DNA of 64,000 nt from Erpetoichthys calabaricus (lineage: Eukaryota > Chordata > Cladistia > Polypteriformes > Polypteridae), in NCBI RefSeq assembly GCF_900747795.2, contig NC_041404.2, positions 81,409,450 through 81,473,449 of the forward strand. Reading direction: 5' to 3'. Below are positions 1-11,559 of this stretch, one piece after another; the first letter of the stretch is position 1; each line of letters begins with the position of its first letter. Both the position numbers and the translations under genes were made by a program. The notes under the pieces are model-generated. The model worked only from the letters and a program-made list of their open reading frames with translations. It was not told the DNA's origin and made no database searches.

Positions 1-1120
1 TTATAAAGTCAATTCTAAATGGCACAGGTAACATCAAAACTGAAGAGATGTCATTGGATTTTCTTTCTCTCATTAAGATTCTAGCAGCTGCATTCTGCAC
101 TAGTTGTAATTGATTGATGTCTTTTTTGGGTAGTCCTGAGAGGAGTGCGTTACAGTAATCTAGTCGACTGAAAACAAAAGCGTGAACTAATTTCTCAGCA
201 TCTTGCAATGTTATAAGAGGTCTAACTTTTGCTATATTTCTTAAGTGAAAAATTCTGTCCTGGTAATCTAATTAATATGTGATTTAAAATTTAGGTCAGA
301 GTCAATAGTTACCCCTAAATTCTTTACCTCTGTCTTGAAATTTAATCATAATGGATCAAGTTTATTTCTAATATCCTCACTATAACCATTTTTGCCAATC
401 ACTAAAATTTCTGTTTTCTCCTTATTTAGTTTGAGAAAATTACCAATCAGACACACAAGTAAGACATTGTGTCAGTGAATCAAGAGTGTTGGGGTCATCA
501 GGCGCTATTGATAAATACAGTTGTGTGTCATCAGCATAGCTGCGGTAGCTCACATTATGCCCCGAAATAATCTGACCTAATGGAAGCAGGTAAATCAAAA
601 AGAGCAGTGGACCCAGGATAGAGCCTTGTGGAACACCATATAGAATATCGTGTGTCTTTGAAGTATAATTAACACAACTAACAAAGAATTTTCTACCTGC
701 CAGGTAGGATTCAAACCAATTTAAGAAATTGCCAGAGTGGCCTACCCATTGACTAAGGCGATTTCTAAGAATATTGTGGTCAATGGTATCAAATGCAACA
801 CTCAGATCTAAGAGGATGAAAACAGATAGACGGCCTCTGTCTGCATTTACCCGCAAGTCATTTACTACTTTAACGAGTGCAGTTTCTGTACTGTGATTTG
901 TTCTAAAACCCGACTGAAACTTTTCAAGAATAGTATGTTTATTGAGGTGGTCATTTAGCCGCATAATGACCGCCTTCTCTAGGATTTTACTTAAGAAGGG
1001 CAGGTTAGAAATAGGTCTAAAATTTTCAAGCACGGGTTTAACTACAGCAGTCTTAAGACAGTCTGGGAAGACCCCCGTATCTAATGGCGAGTGACTATGT
1101 CAAGAACAGAGCCTGTGAGA
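1..1120 (-). mobile_element. L2-like LINE, reverse transcriptase fragment
   Basis: The longest open stretch (440-1033, minus) encodes a non-LTR reverse transcriptase. It reads RPISNLPFLSKILEKAV, then FQSGFR, LLDLSVAFDTIDH, GVPQGSILGPLLF and the catalytic YADDTQLYLS motif. Below 440 the frame shifts, but the C-terminal end is still legible (DINQLQLVQNAAARIL at about 85-125). To the right, CLKTAVVKP reads upstream of the open stretch. The element therefore runs off the left edge and is 5'-truncated near 1100. The PQGS/YADDTQLY pattern fits the L2/CR1 group; the L2 assignment is from memory of fish L2 proteins. It is a dead copy with several frame breaks. Confidence 0.85.
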
Positions 1121-1436
1121 TGATCCTCTGACGCACATGTGTAACAACACTCATGATCCCAAATAGAATGGCCTTCTCACTGGGTATTATGATTTTAGAT
1201 TAATGTTATATGTTAGAATTTGATCACTGTCATATGACAGTGTAACCATTCTAGTGAGTCACATCTCACATTTGCAATGCAAACCGGCAGAGTTTGATTG
1301 TTGACATCCTTGCAAGCAAATATACTCATCTTAATGGCAAAAGTGTTTCCTCCGAACTTGTCTCAGTGCAGGTAGAACATTTATTGAGAACTGACTAATA
1401 TTGTTGGACTTTGAATTAACAGTTTTTATACATGAT

Positions 1437-1779
1437 CCATCCATCCATCCATTTTCCAACCCGCTGAATCCGAACACAGTGTCACGGGGGTCTGCTGGGG
1501 CCAATCCCAGGGCACAAGGCAGGAACCAATCCCGGGCAGGGTGCCAACCCACTGCAGGACACACACAAACACACCCACACACCAAGCACACACTAGGACC
1601 AATTTAGAATTGCCAATCCACCTAACCTGCATGTCTTTGGAGGAAACCGGAGTGCCCGGAGGAAACCCACGCAGACATGGGGAGAACATGCAAACTCCAC
1701 ACAGGGAGGACCCGGGAGGCGAACCCAGGTCCCCCAACTGCGAGGCAGCAGCGCTACCCACTGCGCCAACGTGCCGCCC
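1437..1779 (-). mobile_element. tRNA-derived SINE, family A, full length
   Basis: Read on the minus strand it starts with a tRNA-like head: box A near GTTGGCGCAGTGGGTAGCG and a box B-like GGTTCGCCTCC. A conserved body follows, and it ends in GGAT repeats. A 12-bp target-site duplication TTTATACATGAT flanks it (1425-1436 and 1780-1791), perfect on both sides. This is the same family as the copies at 3339, 24685, 47196, 60469 and 63593. Confidence 0.9.
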
Positions 1780-1941
1780 TTTATACATGATGCAGCCTGC
1801 ATAAGTAGAACATTAGAACAATCTAGATGGGAACAGGCCATTCAGCCCAACAAAGCACTGCGGTCCTATCCACTTAATTCTTTTCAGAAAACATCAAATC
1901 TAATTGTAAACGTCACTAAAGTCCTACTGTCTACCACACTA

Positions 1942-2759
1942 CAGTGGAAACTCGGTTCACGAACATCTCGAACACGTACAAATCGGTTTACGACCAAAAA
2001 GTTTGCCAAACTTTTGCATCTGTTCACAACCACACACTCGGTATACGAACAAGCCAGTTTCCCTTTCGGTTTGTACGCGTTCAGTCTCTTCCTGTGCAGC
2101 GAGCAAGATAGAGAGAGCGCGACACACACACGAGAGAGAGAGGGACACACACACACAGGCGCGCGAAAGAGAGACACACACACACACACAGGCGCGCGAG
2201 AGAGACACACACAGGCGCGCAAGAGAGAGACACACACAAAGGCGAGCGACCGAGCGAGAGGGCTGGACACATAAGGTAGAGAAGGCAGTTGAATGCACTG
2301 GGCTTTTTTGTTTTCACTTCTGTTTACAGCGATCGGTTCGTAGCATGCATTGTTGCAATGTTACTTTTCTTGGTGGTTTATTAAATTACGGATTTTTTCA
2401 AATGTTCATTTTTTTCCCTGTGCTTAAAACTCATTAAAAAAGTGTTTTTAGCCAGCGGTTGGTAGCGCTATAGCGCAAACTATTGCAGTGTTAGTTTTCT
2501 CTGTTGTTCAAGGTTTTCTCAGTGTTATTCAATGTTTTTACATTTAGTTTACTATTATGCTGTGCATTCTATGGTTTAATTAACTATATTTGTGCTTAAA
2601 AACTTAAAAAAAAAATATTTACACACAGTTCGTATGGTCTGGGATGGATTAATTGTATTTACATACAATCCTATGGGGGAAATTACTTCGGCTCACGACC
2701 AAATCAGGTTATGACCAAAGTTTTGGAACGAATTATGGTCATGAACCGAGGTTCCACTG
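1942..2759. mobile_element. Pogo/Tigger-type MITE (818 bp)
   Basis: The ends are inverted repeats: CAGTGGAAACTCGGTTCACG at the left, and the complement of CAGTGGAACCTCGGTTCATG at the right. TA lies on both sides (1940-1941, 2760-2761), the target duplication of the Tc1/mariner/pogo superfamily. Excision would rejoin ACTA and CTTGG of the host LINE. No transposase is present. Inside are a GA/CA-rich array and two related segments (about 2330-2400 and 2455-2520, both near TAGCRNNNNRNNGCAA...TTGCARTGTTA). A non-autonomous element of the pogo/Tigger group is the best reading, from the TIR start and the TA duplication. Confidence 0.85.
2108..2262. repeat. GA/CA compound microsatellite with GGCGCGCGA units
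   Basis: This is a 150-bp array of AGAGAGA and CACACA runs separated by repeated GGCGCGC(G/A)A blocks. It lies inside the MITE. The ORFs crossing it on both strands are repeat artefacts. Confidence 0.85.
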
Positions 2760-3338
2760 TACTTGGTAATGTATTCCATGTGTCTATGATTCTCTTTGTA
2801 AATAAAAACCTCCTAATATTTGTGCAAAATTTACCCTCAACAAGTTTCCAATTGTGTCCCCATGTTCTTGATGAACTCAATTTGAAATAAGTTTTGATCC
2901 ACTGTACTAATTCTCATCATAATTTTAAACACTTCAGTCATGTCTCATTTTAATATTCTTGTGCTTAAACTGTATAGGCTCAGCTCTTTCAACCTTTCCT
3001 CATAATTCATCCCCTGTCACCCTGGAATCAGCCTAGTCGCATTTCTATGGACTTTTTCTAGGGCTGCTATGTCCTTTTTGTAGCCTGGAGATCAAACTGC
3101 ACACAATACTAGATGGGAATACAATAGATGAGGCCTCACCAGTGCATTATAAAGCTTGAGCATAACCTTCTTGGACTTGTACTCTACACATTAAGGCACT
3201 ATATAACCTAACATTCTGTTAGACGTTTTAATAGCTTCTGAACACTGCCTGGAAGTTGATAGTGTAGAGTGCACTACGAATCCTAAATCCTTCTCATAAG
3301 GTGTACTTGTGATTTTCAGACATCCCATTAAGTATTCA

Positions 3339-3686
3339 CCCATCCATCCATTTTCCAACCCGCTGAATCCGAACACAGGGTCACGGGGGTCTGCTGGAGC
3401 CAATCCCAGCCAACACAGGGCACAGGGCAGGAACCAATACCGGGCAGGGTGTCAACCCACCGCAGGACACACACAAACACACCAAGCACACACTAGGGCC
3501 AATTTAGAATCGCCAATCCACCTAACCTGCATGTCTTTGGACTGTGGGAGGAAACCGGAGCACCCGGAGGAAACCCACACAGACACGGGGAGAACATGCA
3601 AACTCCACGCAGGGAGAACCCGGGACGCGAACCCAGGTCTCCTAACTGCAAGGCAGCAGCGCTACCACTGCACCACCGTGCCGCCC
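3339..3686 (-). mobile_element. tRNA-derived SINE, family A, full length
   Basis: Same head, body and GGAT tail as the copy at 1437, inserted into the CR1/Rex1-like LINE. A perfect 12-bp duplication ATTAAGTATTCA flanks it (3327-3338 and 3687-3698). Confidence 0.9.
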
Positions 3687-4038
3687 ATTAAGTATTCAAA
3701 CCTAACATTTTTATTTCCTACATGTTATAGTTTACATTTACTTACATTATATTTCATTTCACACAAATCTGCCCAAGCCTTTAGGCTGTCTATGTCCTTC
3801 CCTCTGTAATGATTCTATGGATTCCAGATATCTGCCATTTCACCTGTCTTGGTATTGTCTGCAAACTCATCCATCTTGTTACTTATATTCCTCTCCAAAT
3901 CATTTATATATATTAAAAATAGCAGCAGCAATAGCACTGACCCCTGTGGAACACCACTCTTAACATCAGCCAATTCTTTTGAGGTTCCTTGCACCATAAC
4001 TCTCTGCTTCCTGTGTCTGAGAAAATTTTGCACCCATC

Positions 4039-4163
4039 AGGTGGCGCAGTGGTAGTGCTGCTGCTTTGCAGTGAGGAGACTGTGGGTTCGCTTCCTGGGT
4101 CCTCCCTGTGTGGAGAGCGCTTTGAGTAGTGAGAAAAGCGCTATATAAATGTAAAGAATTATT
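4039..4163 (+). mobile_element. Short tRNA-derived SINE, family B
   Basis: A tRNA-like head has box A TGGCGCAGTGGTAG and box B-like GGGTTCGCTTCC, shared with family A. It is fused to a short unrelated tail AGCGCTTTGAG...AAAGCGCTATATAAAT and ends in ATTATT. The LINE reads through cleanly once it is removed (GCACCCATC joined to TACAAAC). Only an ATC-size duplication is visible. Confidence 0.8.
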
Positions 4164-4496
4164 ATCTACAAACAACACCCTGAACTCCCACTTCTTTTAG
4201 TTTGATGCCCAACCTCTCATGTGGCACCTTATGAAATGCTTTTGGAAAGTCCAGATAGATATCATATGCTCCACTTTGTTCATACCCTTTTGTTGTTTCC
4301 TCATAGAATTCCAGCATGTTAGTAAAACACGACCTCCCTCTTCCAAGCCCATGCTGACTGTTCTGTAAAACTCCTGTCCTTGCAAGGTGTTGCTCACCTT
4401 ATCCTTAATAATTCCTTCCATTAATTTTCCCGTGATGCATGTTAAGCTTACTGGCCTATAGTTGCTTGGATCTGCCCGGTCACCCTTTGTAACAGG

Positions 4497-5039
4497 TGTA
4501 AGAGCCATTTATTACTTAGTAAGGTTATGTTAAATTAAGTTATGTAAACTATTTTCCTAGTTATGTTAAGATGTTTGCTTATATATTAATGCATAGTATA
4601 TGGGAGATTCTGTTATATCCCCCATAAGCTAAACTGAAATAGAATGTTCTATTATTTCTTGTCCCTTTTGACTACAAATGCATTTGGTTAAGCATGAAGG
4701 GCATACAATTTCAAACTGTGCTGTGTCGTACTGTATAGAATGTGCTGAATGTATTAAGTAAAGCCACAGAGAAATAACACAACATTTAAGTATAGAAAAT
4801 AACTGAAATCTAACAAGAAGGAACATTTTTCCCATTTTGCCTTTTAATTCTGCTTGTGTAATATGTGTAAGAACTTTTTTCTCTATTTTAGTGTGAACTT
4901 TTTTACTTTGAATTTCCACTAAACCTTTTTAAAACAGACTTTATTGGACTGAGAAATTTATTTTTTTTAACTCATGCCTGATCCTACCTCATGGACTCAG
5001 TAGCTGCTCGATTTTTGTAAACTGGAAAAGTCACAGCTA
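4497..5039. mobile_element. Unclassified 543-bp insertion in the LINE
   Basis: The LINE breaks off after CACCCTTTGTAACAGG and resumes at TAACAGGATAATATTTTCC. The repeated TAACAGG (4490-4496 and 5040-5046) looks like a 7-bp target duplication. The insert is AT-rich, has no convincing ORF and no clear terminal inverted repeats. A 5'-truncated retroelement or an old DNA element are both possible. Confidence 0.6.
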
Positions 5040-6129
5040 TAACAGGATAATATTTTCCATTTTCCAGTCCTCTGGAATTTCTCCAGTGTGTAGTGACTTC
5101 CTAAAAACATGTGTCAAGGGTTTCTGTATGTAGGCCTACTTGCTAATCTCCTTGTGAACTCAAGGATAAATACTATCTGGTCCTGGTGATTTGTTTGATT
5201 TCAGCTTATTTAATCTCAACAGTACTTATCCCTCTACAATTTCTAAATACCTCAATACCTCCTTAGTTGTTGGTTTTACTGCTTGGAGGTTATCTACTTT
5301 CTCTCACAGACCTCAAAAAAATGTGAGTTTAAAGCAACTATTTCACTGTTTGTATTTTTTAATTCACCTTTACGATTTCTGATGCACTTCACCTACTCCT
5401 TGACTGCTCTTCTACTTGTGAAATACTGACAGAATCTCTTTGGATTGTCTTTCACTTTATTTGCTGTATTCCTCTCTGTCTTTTAGCCACCCTAATATTC
5501 TTAATGATTGCTCTTAAACGCCCTGCGATTCACATTAGAGTTATTAGTCTTATACAGCTGTTTTTTCCTTTGCAACTTCTTTTTAAACTCTTTATTAACC
5601 CTTCCAATTTTTAAAAAAATTTCCTACTAATTCCAAAGTTAGTTATGTACCTGTCCTGCATTACACGTAGAATGTGTTTAAACCTGTTCCACTGCTCCTC
5701 AACTATCTCCACACTTAAAAGCTTATCCCAGTCTATCTTCCTTAGACTTTGACGGATCTGCTCAGAATTTACGCTACCAAATTCAAACTTAACAGCTTTA
5801 GTCTTAGTATCTGCACTCTCCCAAAACACATAGAATTTTATTATATTATGGTCACTTGACCCTAGTGGTTCTATCACCTCTACACCCTCAATTATATCCC
5901 AATTATTACAAACTACTAAATCAAGACAGGCTTCACCCCATGTTGGTGTTTTAACATACTGTGTTAAAAAAACAGGCAATGATTACATCTAAAACTTGAA
6001 CTCCACTATTTACAAGATTATAACACACTCCTAAAATAAGACCTCTTCCCCCACACCTTTCCAGAAAAAGCCATGTGTACTCACTAAGGACTAAGCAGTA
6101 AATAATCCAACAAGAAAAAAAAAGTTATT

Positions 6130-7302
6130 TTGTGTAACAAACATAAACACCAAAATGTCAACATAAAATACAGTTGGAAAGGTGATCTAGTGTCTACTAC
6201 TGTACCGCTTCAGATTGAGTACAAGTCATTTGTGCGAGATGTTTTGAAAGAGTCCTTCTAGGACCTCTCTGTATTTATTTGGCTGCATTCACCCTTCCCT
6301 CAATTCTGACCGGTCTCCCTATCCCTGTCACTAACAAGCACCTCTATAGCATGGTGATATCACAATTAAGTGTCACTACAGGGATGGTAACACACAGGTG
6401 GAGTAGTTCCTGGTTGTCACCAGGCATAGTACTTGTAACTCAGTTCTGCCCAAAGAGTTTGATGTTTGTCCAATCAGAGTAAAGGAGGTTTCTCCTCATG
6501 GTCTTAGGATCCTTTAAATGTCATTTGACAACCTCCAAGCAAGCTGTCATGTGCCTTTTACTCAACAGTGGCTTCGATCTAGCTAGTCTATTATTAACAC
6601 CTGATTGATGGAGTGCTCCTGAGATGGTCATCCTTCCAGCAGATTCACACATCACAGCAGAGGCCTTCTGAAAGTTCTATTAAGAGTGTTCGTTGAGTTC
6701 TTGATCACCTCTCTGGTCGAGACCCTTCTTACCTGGTTACTTGGTTTGGCAAGATGGTCAATTCTACGAAGAGTCCTAATGGTTCTAAACTTCTTCCTTT
6801 TCAAAATTATTTGGGTCTCTGTACACCGGGGAACACTCTAAGCTTTAAAAATTGTTCCATACACTTGGTGATAAGGCTTTGCCACAATTTGATGAGGGAG
6901 GTTCCTTGTACATCCTAGCTTGTTTTTTGTCCCAATATGTAGTATGAATCGTTGAACATTTTATACAGGAGTGTGCACACCTTTCTAAATGTCCTGTCAT
7001 TTCGGTTTGCCACAGATGGACTCCGGTCTTGTTCTAGGCACTTCTCAAAAGATAATGGACACAAACAGAATGCACCAGGCCACAACTTGGAGTGCCACAG
7101 GTAAGGGTCTGAATACTTATAGAAATGAAGTTTTAATAAACCCAAAAATCACCTTTTGATTGGTCATTGACATATGGGGTGTAGATTAATTGGCAAAATG
7201 GCAATTAAAAAAAAAAAAACAAACAAAAAAAAAAAAACCCCAAACCTGCAACACAAGGAACATACTGAAAGTGAAGGGGTCTGAATACTCTGAATTCAGT
7301 GC
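6130..7302 (-). mobile_element. Tc1-like DNA transposon relic
   Basis: The right end is the complement of GCACTGAATTCAGAGTATTC-AGACCCCTTCACTTT, the terminal inverted repeat of a widespread vertebrate Tc1 family. Leftward come its 5' UTR and a decayed transposase. Around 6440-6770, minus, are pieces such as RTIRTLRRIDHLAK and VKGTxQLAWRL; further left are catalytic-core remnants (6250-6420). The left inverted repeat is gone. Frameshifts and stops are many. A pair of A-rich runs lies at 7207-7238. Confidence 0.8.
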
Positions 7303-8004
7303 AAGTTCTGACTCGCATTATTCAAGGGATGTGTGGTAAGCATTCTATCCAGCATTAGAATGGTCAAAAACACCCCAATTTATTGCTTTAGTACCAGCAT
7401 TTTAAATCAATTAAATAATTCAAGTCGACCATTGCTGCACCTTACCAACTACATTCCAATATTTCACATTCTTTCCATCTTGCATCTCTTACCAAACACT
7501 GTTAATATTGCCTTTGATAGATCCCTCCAAGAACCAAGTGCAGCAACTTCTCAGGTTAAAAACATTTTACCTAGCTTCATTCAAGGATATTGGTTCTAAT
7601 CCCCATAATCACCTCCTTCCCCCACAAACAAAGACCCATTGTTAACTTTTATATCTAAAAATCGGGATATGGGACAATGATATTGAAACTTGGGCAACAC
7701 ACACACTCCACCATCAGAAAAAATAAATAAAGTGGATACCTCCCGACTGATTTCACAGTTCTGTATGTTCCAGTGGACTACTTCAAGCCAATCTAGCTCC
7801 AGCTCCACACTGCTTGAATCTGTCCTTGTGATCCTATAAACATGGGGAAGTCTAAAAAGCAGTCGGCTAGGGGAGCTCAAGTAGTGGACACCAGATATTA
7901 GTGTTAAAATCTTCTGAGCATTTAGTGTCACCCAAAAGTAATATTTGTGTAAGCAAACATTCAAAACACAACTAGTTGGCACAAACACCACACACCTGAC
8001 AAAT
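7303..8004. other. Intergenic, nothing recognised
   Basis: AT-rich sequence between the Tc1 relic and the end of the REDD-family transcript. A 131-codon minus ORF (7596-7991) is open but resembles no family I know, and it begins at the transcript end of the neighbouring gene. Confidence 0.4.
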
Positions 8005-8020
8005 ATAAAAAAAAAAATAA

Positions 8021-8026
8021 TTTATT
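8021..8026 (-). terminator. Polyadenylation signal AATAAA, REDD-family gene
   Basis: TTTATT on the plus strand is AATAAA on the coding strand, about 520 nt after the stop codon. It is followed by a T-rich and then GT-rich stretch (about 7985-8018, minus), as expected of a cleavage site. This gives a 3' UTR of roughly 8005-8543. Confidence 0.6.
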
Positions 8027-8543
8027 CCAATTGCATATACTGGACATCGGATAAATAAAACAAAAAGTGCATAGTGATTAATGTGAGCACAACCTTACAT
8101 CACAATTCAAAATATACAGTAAAAGCATAATCTGAGATTTCACAGTGCACAGTTGTGTAACCTAATTGATGATATATTAAAAACTCCATCCAAAAAGTGC
8201 TTTTTTTGAGGAAAAAAAAAAAAAAAAAAATTACTTTGCTTTTGTGTTTCTTCTGTAACTAGCAGATTTGTTCTCCAAACCCATCAAATTTTTCAACACC
8301 ACACGTTCAAGGTCTTTCCAAAACTTGTTCCTGATCAAAACCCACCAAATTAAAAAGCTCAAGTGTCCTTTCTTTTACCATTAACCTGGAACTAAAAACC
8401 AGTCTGCTTAGTGTTCCGACAGCCTAATTAGACATTCAAATAAAAATAACATTGGACCAAGATTAAAACACTGAAATTTAAAAAAGCTCGACCAATTTTG
8501 TAAAGTCTTCGTCGGAAGGGGAGGACTTCAAGACAGTTCATGT

Positions 8544-9031
8544 TTAAAACTCCTGAATTACTGGGCCATCAGAAGAATAAAGTTTTTTCTTAACCAGTCG
8601 GAAGCCAGGGCTGAGTTTGAGGACTTTGTGAGATCCAGGGCCAAAATAGGCACCAACATTTAAAAAATGTTTTAATCTAAACCAGTTGCTTTTGTCCGCT
8701 TTAAAAACTAACGTGAGCTCGAAAGTAGGAGGCACACTGCTGTCTTGCTGGATTCTTCCCAGAGTTTTACACAACCCGTCCACTTCCAAGTTAACATAAA
8801 TGACAGCTCCACGAAGGCCACAAGGTTCATTGGCAGACATGTACATGATATCACGTGCTATCCTCTGGCACAAATGCTTGGGTATCAATAGTTCTTGGCA
8901 GTGGAGCCGAGACTTCTTTGAAGATGATAAGCACAGTTCAATTTGCCCTGCTAGTTGTGACTGAACTGCATCCATTGCTTCTTCCAGTAACATGCAGTTA
9001 CCTGGAAACGGGAAGTTCAGCAGTTGTGACT
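8544..9031 (-). CDS. ddit4l: REDD-family gene, coding exon 2 (terminal)
   Basis: This exon encodes residues 48 to 209, with the whole conserved RTP801 C-terminal domain, and ends at a TAA stop. The reading frame extends 5' into the intron up to 9119, but the TTTAATTATTGCAG acceptor (AG at 9032-9033) marks the true exon start. Confidence 0.9.
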
Positions 9032-11472
9032 CTGCAATAATTAAAGAAAAACAAAAAAGAAATTCAAACCTGATTAATTTGATGAAGGACACTGCATTCA
9101 AGGATTGTAAAATTACCACTGTCGGAAATTAAATGTAAAAGCAGCATCACATTAAATCATTTTTAGGATGATGCATCATACGGTCTGTGCATTTAAATCA
9201 AGGAAGATACCACATTTTTGGGAAGTGTACTGTAATTCAACCTACTGGAATGGCTGTTCAAAACAACTCCAGCAATTGTTTTGATGGGTTAGTAATGCAA
9301 AAACTCTTCTTCATGACCCGTGAAACCAATAGGTGCTACTGCTATTTTAATTGGATCACTTCTACTGATCTAGGAGGACACCATAACAGATCAGATGACA
9401 GACCCATTCTCATGTACTACTTGTATTCTGCTGGAATTATTGATGTCTGCCCCCACTATGGTGCACTGTGGAGTGCCTTCATGTTGCAAAGCAACTAACC
9501 TAGCACAGATCCATACAAAAAAAAAAAAAACATACGCAAGTACATAAAGATGGGCAACACTTTGGTTAGCGATCTTGCGTCACAGCTCTTTGAGATGTGG
9601 TTCAAATCCTAGGCATGTTAAAATTTAAGTCCGTGGATTCTGAGGGACCCAGTGGGCTTTTTCTTCAAGTGTTACAGGTTTCCAATTACATCCCAAAGAC
9701 ACGAGTTTGGTCGATCTGTGACGGAATTCCACTATGAAGATTGTGTTCTATCCTGGGATGGTTTCTACATTGTGCACAAATCTGGTGCACTGGATGAAAG
9801 CCTATGAACTTGACATTGGATTAAATAATTTCAGGAAATCGGGAGATACTTTCACACGCGTTTCTGTATACATATTGCATTGGTTATATTTAACTGCGTA
9901 TGAATTCTAATTACAAGTAATTTTAATCTAGAACAGCAATAATGCACCGGGTGCAAGTGGAAGACCGCCTTAAAACAGACCCAATGTGACGTAATGTTTT
10001 TGGATGGGTTGAGAACTCCCGTTTGCAGGCATTTAAAAAAAAAAAAAAAAAAAACCTTTACTAGCACGATGATTTACTGATGACAAACGGTTTAATCTTA
10101 GTTCGTTACATGCTTAATCTGAAACGTACTGAAACTAAAAATGCAGGCAGACCGGGTTTGAGTTTGTGAAATCACGTGATAACGTGAAACCGTCCGCCTC
10201 ACCTGATTTTTAGACCACGCCCCCTCCCGAAAAACAAATCTGTGAGCTTAACTAAAGTTGAAGCTTTTAACATAAAAAGGATCCCACACATGCCACCGAA
10301 GAATTAAAGAAGAGTTTCTGTAATTCAAGCAGTCTAGCGTTACTGCAACGCACGGTAAAAGGCTGGCATGACAAGCACCGTTTGAAGTGGATTAATTGGG
10401 AAAAAAAAAAAAAAAAAAAAAATACTGTGGCGGCTGACGATTACTGGTGTAGACTCCAGCTTTCCGGCGTCCCTGCTCTGTATAAGCGGTTTTAGAAAAA
10501 GAATGGATTTTACGATCGAGCAGTGGTTAGCGCGGTTGTTACACACCACGAGTCCGTCATTGTTTGTGTGGGTTTTCCCCACCACATTCAAAGGACATTC
10601 CTGTTCAGGTTATTCGTGGGCTCCGAACTTCGTGCGAACAAACAAGTAGGCTCCAATACACCCCCGTAACCATTAGATTAAGCCAATGATATGAATGGAC
10701 TGGTTTTAATATTCTCTTCATCGCCGCGACAGTTTCCTCCGATTATAATCAATTACTGACCAGATATGAGCGAGCCATTTTGTACCCTATTGTGTCCCTT
10801 CCAGTGCTGCGATTCATTTCAAATAATTGGCTTGTGATAATAACCTATGACAACTTCATTTCAATTAAAACGCGTATAAAAATTAATCTGCCAAGAACTG
10901 GCTTACTGACGAAAACGAATGTATCTACAGTCGCTCGCCACTCTTATAGAGACGAAGGCGCTCTTCTGCTTAAACTCGCTCGAGGATCGTATCAGAACAG
11001 GTACATCCAGTACACCACCTCCGTAAAACTGGGTAACGAATACAAACGTCGCACGAAAATAAGATAGTAATTTCACCTGGACACCCGTAAAATCCCTGGT
11101 CGCAAAGATGATTTTTGCTTATGCATCGCTACAGATAATTCATTTTAAGAACGGTGCACATTCTTGTCCTTTAGCTTAATGGAAAGGATGTTCTGCGCTC
11201 CAGGAGTACGATTTAGAAGGCAAAACCTCTAAATACCTGACAGACCTGTAACAACACAGATTCGCTACCCAAACTTTCAAAAAAAAAAAAAATGCCACCT
11301 GTCAGAAGAAAAAGGTCATCTCAGACTCACCGAAAAATGCCGTCGTTTGATGTTGTTCGCAGTCTCGTTCAAACGGACTTTCGATTAATTTCTCTTTCTT
11401 GGCAGTCAGAAACTGGTGTAAGACGCGCTTCATAAGCTCTCGGAAGCCGCCTTCTTTCGCAGCAGAACCCAT
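8544..11472 (-). CDS. ddit4l: DDIT4/DDIT4L (REDD) family protein, two coding exons
   Basis: Joining 11472-11331 to 9031-8544 gives 209 codons plus stop. Proteins of this family are stress-induced cytosolic inhibitors of mTORC1 acting through TSC1/TSC2. The second exon carries the family core: EPCGLRG, then VNLEVDGLCKTLGRI, PTFELTLVFK, SPGFRLVKKKLYSS. The end of this core, LVKKKLYS, is close to human DDIT4L, while LKLSPGFR and YSS lean to DDIT4. The donor TTCG/GTGAGT (phase 1) and the acceptor ATTATTGCAG/AG fit each other, making a GAG codon across the junction. The start ATG has a strong context (G at -3 and +4) about 75 nt below the expected cap site. The first 47 residues are basic and Lys/Arg-rich, unlike the acidic DFDYWDYV-type N-terminus of mammalian DDIT4L. 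Which paralogue it is remains open (see findings). Confidence 0.88.
9032..11330 (-). other. Intron of REDD-family gene with SINE relics
   Basis: 2.3-kb intron. It holds two old tRNA-SINE relics on the plus strand: about 9548-9830 (box B-like GGTTCAAATCC, then CATCCCAAAGACACGAG) and about 10420-10640 (one 3' end plus a second head, GCAGTGGTTAGCGCGGT). There are A-runs at 10033-10051 and 10400-10422. I see no further coding exon. Confidence 0.6.
11331..11472 (-). CDS. ddit4l: REDD-family gene, coding exon 1
   Basis: From ATG (11470-11472) to a consensus GTGAGT donor (11325-11330): 47 codons plus one base. The peptide begins MGSAAKEGGFRELMKRVLH and has no close match I recall among REDD proteins. 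The evidence for it being coding is the phase match to exon 2, the strong start context and the promoter position. The frame is also open 5' of this ATG, so the start is a choice. Confidence 0.7.
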
Positions 11473-11559
11473 TACTCGAGAGGATAGAAGCAGAGCATCG
11501 ACTGCCACACAAGCCGAGCACCTCTCAACCACCGCTGTTATAATGAAAGCGCGTCCCGT

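Larger units (their letters stand above)
1808..6060 (-). mobile_element. CR1/Rex1-like LINE, interrupted by nested insertions
   Basis: Fragments of one ORF2 run right to left. Around 5611-5979 is the end of the endonuclease domain (EPLGSSDHNIIKF). At 4197-4490 is the start of the RT domain (GDRADPSNYRPVSLTCI). At 3815-4033 is RKQRVMVQG...GVPQGSV...FLIYINDL with a damaged FADD box. At 2762-3330 is the thumb/C-terminal region (YEKDLGFVV, NRMLGYI, VRPHLLY, RNATRLIPG, MNYEERLKEL). The last residues (VVDSRTLVTF) lie at 1884-1941. Blocks are split by a MITE (1942-2759), SINEs (3339-3686, 4039-4163) and a 543-bp insertion (4497-5039); removing each restores a continuous LINE. Stops and frameshifts are many, so it is a fossil. 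The right boundary is approximate. Confidence 0.82.

Noticed and set aside
2081-2437. Several overlapping ORFs of 78-144 codons
   Set aside because: They translate the GA/CA microsatellite inside the MITE.
7596-7991. 131-codon minus ORF right after the REDD gene
   Set aside because: No family recognised; it lies beyond the likely poly(A) site and has no start context or neighbouring exons.
9187-9498. 103-codon plus ORF opposite the REDD intron
   Set aside because: No recognisable protein; antisense to an intron, probably chance.
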